From assembly GCA_963969495.1 (NCBI GenBank), contig OZ018318.1, forward strand, positions 172,080,354 through 172,144,353: a DNA stretch of 64,000 nucleotides, read 5' to 3'. Source of the stretch: Ceratothoa steindachneri (taxonomy: Eukaryota > Arthropoda > Malacostraca > Isopoda > Cymothoidae). Both the position numbers and the translations under genes were made by a program. The notes under the pieces were generated by a model that searched no databases, was not told the origin of the DNA, and worked only from the letters and a program-made list of their open reading frames with translations. Below, piece by piece: positions 61,199-64,000 of this stretch (positions are counted from its first letter, which is position 1; each line of letters opens with the position of its first letter).

Positions 61199-64000
61199 TT
61201 ACTCAATTTTCAGTGCAATATTTAGGATTTTATCTAATACATCCTCTTTAACACCAAGTGATTCCAGTTCTTTTATTGTATTTGGATTTTGTTTTTTTAG
61301 GTTTTCAATACTAGAAGATTCAATTGGTTTTACATCAAGAATCTTCCTCATAACATCAATTTCACCTTGCAACTCCTTCACCAAATTACTTTTAAATTTA
61401 TTTTTTTGCATAAACCTAGCAATAATTAGAGATTCTCTCTCTAAATTACTTAAACAATTTATCTTTTCAATGAGTTTTTGATTCTCAGTTGATATTGCTA
61501 TATTATACTTGATTTGCTTTAAGCACAATTCATTTTCCCGGCGTACAGCATCCTGATGTTTTTGCCCATCTTGGAGTAGTTCCATAAAATCCTCAGATAA
61601 ATATTCTTGAACCTTTTTAGGATCTTCAAGTTTGGCTTGCATTAAGGACATACGATAACAAAGATCAAGGAGGCAACTTGGATTAAAATTCCGCACTCTC
61701 TTCTCTTCCATCAATGATTTAACTTTGTCTATTAATGCACACACATCTAACTTTTGATTACTACCAGCAAGAAGCCTTTTCTGATTATTATAACGCCAGG
61801 TATTATATAAATTTAATATTTCTCCTTTAGTAACTTTGACTCTCCTGATAAATAATTTCTCTTCTTCATGTTGGGAGTCAACTAAATTGATTTGTAAGCT
61901 TTTAACCATTAAATCAAAAAACTTTGATGAACTTTTGTCAATTCCAAAAAATGGTAAGAGGTTTTTCTCTTCTTGTAGCACATTTTCAGGGGGAATTAAT
62001 TTATTTTGTGCTTCTAAAGGTGGCTTGAGCATGAATTCTTTCCTAATATTTGGTAGAGGACCACCTCTTGAAGCCCTCTGCTTAATCAATGCATCCCAAA
62101 ATTCAGCCAAAATATCAGCACAGTCCAATTCATCTTCATTAACCCAAGAGTCTTGACTGGAAGGTAGACCTACCCACCGAAGTCGATATTCTGTTACATT
62201 TTCTTCACCCGTTTTAACAATTCGATATCCAACAATTTTCTCCATCTTATGAGCAGAATCAAGATCTTCTATTATTGGTTCAGACATTTGAATCTGATTA
62301 AATTTATTAGTAAGGAGAGAATGTTTTTCATTTTCAGATGGGCAATGAGTGGACTCATTTGCTTCACTTGATTCTGGTAAAGAAACATCTTTATAGGCTA
62401 TAGCAATATGCTGCTCATTAGCTCTATTATTATGGTCCTTATCTTTTGATACAACTTTAGGTTGCATTTTAGGTTTTAAGACTTCTTTATCATCATTGGT
62501 ATTAGAATTCTTTAGAATAGATGATAAAATTGACTTAATATCATCAATCCAATCCTCAAGCAAATAAGCTTTGGCTTCTTGCATACTACTCTTGGAGAGT
62601 TTCCGAAACTCTTCAAAAAGCTTAACTGAGGAAGACATCAAAGTTCCTACAGGTATGCGGATGAAATCAACTTTGCGACTTGTAATTAAAGCTTCAACAT
62701 CTTTTGAAAGGTCAGTTACAAATACATTGGTTTGACTTTCCATTTTCTTTTTTAACCATTTTGTGTATAGATATACAATATCCCCTCTTGTAATCTTACC
62801 TTCATAACCAAATGTATTACTCATTGGGCCAGTTTCTTTAGATTCAGAATGGTTGGGTTGGGAGGGGCTTGTATCAGAATTTGCTGAATAGGATTCAGTA
62901 TCCATTGGTGCAGGTGAACTATTCAATATTTTATTTTCATTTTCTAATCTAAGCTTCTTACTCTTTAGTCTTATATTTTCAGATTTCTCCACTTTTGACA
63001 AATTATCTTGATTACTTAGCGGCTCTATTTCTAGGTTACTTCTCTTGCTAATGCAGGACTGAGGAAAATTGAACTCATCATAAGGCATATGAGGATTTTT
63101 TAGGATATTTTCATCCCACAATACCTTTACCATTCCATGCATTTTGGCCATAGTAGGAATAATATTAGATTTATCTATAGAGACATTTCTAAGTCGATAT
63201 AAAGTATGAACCAAAGCTGTTAAGGATGCCTTTCTTTCCCTAAAGAACTGATAAAGTTCATAGACCACTCCATTGGTAATTTTAATATTTGTTTCATGAA
63301 ATGAATTCAAGAGTTTTATATCAATACCATTTGCTTTACAGTGTGGGCCTATTTCTTTACCATTCTCTACAAATACAGGATGAAGTAATTTTTCTCTAGA
63401 ATTTTTCTGACGATTTAAATTTTTGTTCAATGCACTTTCATCATTACTGGAATCACCTGTATCATAACCAGATTTCAAAGAGTACAATTCTTGAGCTTTA
63501 ACAGTTGGTTTCCTAATTCTACCTTTGCTACTTTTATTTGAAAAATCTTTATTTTCCAAATATACACTTTTATCCTTTATATTTTCTTTCTCAAATGGGC
63601 TTGAACTTGAATAGCTTTGATCATATAAACTTGCTCTTTCATTTTCTGGGTTATTAAATTCTTTATAGTATGAATTAAACTCATCATCAGAGAAAATCAA
63701 GTCACTATCTGAATTATCTAATAAATTTTCATCATTTTCAGAAAGCTTAACATCATTAGTTTTCTTATGAATGGGATTTATGGTTGATAGTGAAACCTTT
63801 CTCTTAAATTCTTTGGTTTTGGTATTACTGGAGTTATTTGGTAGAGATCTATTATTTTCTCTTAGTGAATTATTTTTAGAAGTATTATTTGCAAACTTAT
63901 ATTTTTCTTTAACTAATCTTTCTGCTGAGGGTAATGAAAAAAGTTCTGAATCAAAAGATTTTAACTTTGCTTTCAGATTTGCATAACCAGCAAAAGTAAC
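61199..64000 (-). CDS. Chromodomain protein with three copies of an unrecognised helical module (5' end outside window)
   Basis: The frame is open for 933 codons from the window edge to TAA at 61199, so this is a very long exon or an intronless gene. The N-terminal part is Asn/Ser/Lys-rich. A chromodomain lies at about visible residues 587-640 (KIVGYRIVKTGEENVTEYRL, then RWVGLPSSQDSWVNEDEL). The aromatic cage appears to be Tyr, Trp and Trp, suggesting methyl-lysine reading on chromatin. Three related segments begin KITNGVVYELYQFF (about 240), KITRGDIVYLYTKWL (about 402) and KVTKGEILNLYNTW (about 722), each followed by 60-80 helical residues. A coiled coil follows the third (about 810-890). 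AT-rich codon use differs from VPS72 exon 7. The true start is unseen. I cannot name the family; nuclear chromatin binding is the inference. Confidence 0.75.
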   Translation of the reverse strand, partial: VTFAGYANLKAKLKSFDSELFSLPSAERLVKEKYKFANNTSKNNSLRENNRSLPNNSSNTKTKEFKRKVSLSTINPIHKKTNDVKLSENDENLLDNSDSDLIFSDDEFNSYYKEFNNPENERASLYDQSYSSSSPFEKENIKDKSVYLENKDFSNKSSKGRIRKPTVKAQELYSLKSGYDTGDSSNDESALNKNLNRQKNSREKLLHPVFVENGKEIGPHCKANGIDIKLLNSFHETNIKITNGVVYELYQFFRERKASLTALVHTLYRLRNVSIDKSNIIPTMAKMHGMVKVLWDENILKNPHMPYDEFNFPQSCISKRSNLEIEPLSNQDNLSKVEKSENIRLKSKKLRLENENKILNSSPAPMDTESYSANSDTSPSQPNHSESKETGPMSNTFGYEGKITRGDIVYLYTKWLKKKMESQTNVFVTDLSKDVEALITSRKVDFIRIPVGTLMSSSVKLFEEFRKLSKSSMQEAKAYLLEDWIDDIKSILSSILKNSNTNDDKEVLKPKMQPKVVSKDKDHNNRANEQHIAIAYKDVSLPESSEANESTHCPSENEKHSLLTNKFNQIQMSEPIIEDLDSAHKMEKIVGYRIVKTGEENVTEYRLRWVGLPSSQDSWVNEDELDCADILAEFWDALIKQRASRGGPLPNIRKEFMLKPPLEAQNKLIPPENVLQEEKNLLPFFGIDKSSSKFFDLMVKSLQINLVDSQHEEEKLFIRRVKVTKGEILNLYNTWRYNNQKRLLAGSNQKLDVCALIDKVKSLMEEKRVRNFNPSCLLDLCYRMSLMQAKLEDPKKVQEYLSEDFMELLQDGQKHQDAVRRENELCLKQIKYNIAISTENQKLIEKINCLSNLERESLIIARFMQKNKFKSNLVKELQGEIDVMRKILDVKPIESSSIENLKKQNPNTIKELESLGVKEDVLDKILNIALKIE

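Noticed and set aside
63771..63986. Plus-strand frame opposite the chromodomain gene
   Set aside because: The minus-strand frame is continuous with the long chromodomain protein. The plus-strand reading is a hydrophobic shadow.
1..64000. CRISPR arrays, rRNA, tRNA genes, endogenous viral genes
   Set aside because: No regularly spaced short repeats, no rRNA signature, no cloverleaf that I could support, and all reverse transcriptases found are of the non-LTR type with no envelope or capsid genes.

Overview
The window is nuclear DNA from a complex animal genome, almost certainly an invertebrate and probably an arthropod. A crustacean would fit, but that is a guess from the mix of transposable elements and not something the sequence proves. 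The evidence is one clearly spliced animal gene with GT-AG introns, several families of non-LTR retrotransposons (CR1, Jockey-like, and RNase H-bearing I/Jockey-superfamily elements), hAT and mariner remnants, and very low gene density. There is no bacterial gene organisation, CRISPR array or rRNA, and I recognised no tRNA.

Layout. 1-29 kb is essentially a graveyard of nested transposable elements: a CR1 LINE with an esterase-type ORF1 (1-2.3 kb, minus); a hAT transposase remnant apparently split by a Jockey-like LINE (3.3-8.1 kb, plus); a mariner HTH remnant (8.9 kb); a 160-169 bp tandem repeat with internal dyads (9.8-10.2 kb); a pseudogene of an unnamed zinc-motif protein family (13.5-15.2 kb, plus); and a LINE-A element (minus) cut in two by a nearly complete 6.06 kb LINE-B element (plus) whose 13-bp target-site duplication can be read directly.

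29.9-60.2 kb (minus) is one gene, VPS72/YL1, the H2A.Z-H2B chaperone subunit of SRCAP/SWR1 and TIP60 complexes. I could assemble seven coding exons with consistent GT-AG sites and phases, giving 1,995 nt (664 aa). The last exon carries a glycine/valine/glutamine-rich extension of about 300 residues that is absent from vertebrate YL1. Its six introns (2-10 kb) are packed with LINE-A, LINE-D (RTE-like), LINE-E (Jockey-like) and CR1 fragments plus two hAT-type MITEs. Every LINE-A copy in the window lies on the minus strand.

61.2-64 kb (minus) is a second probable host gene. It is an open, AT-rich, intronless stretch running off the window edge and encodes more than 930 residues of a protein with one chromodomain and three copies of a helical module I do not recognise. 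It lies head-to-tail with VPS72, about 1 kb upstream, and the spacer holds a 636-bp segment bounded by perfect 12-bp inverted repeats and containing a consensus YY1-type site.

The observations most worth following up are the three-module chromodomain protein, the VPS72 C-terminal extension, the LINE-B-in-LINE-A insertion with structured 5' RNA, and the 3'-terminal stem-loop shared by LINE-A copies.
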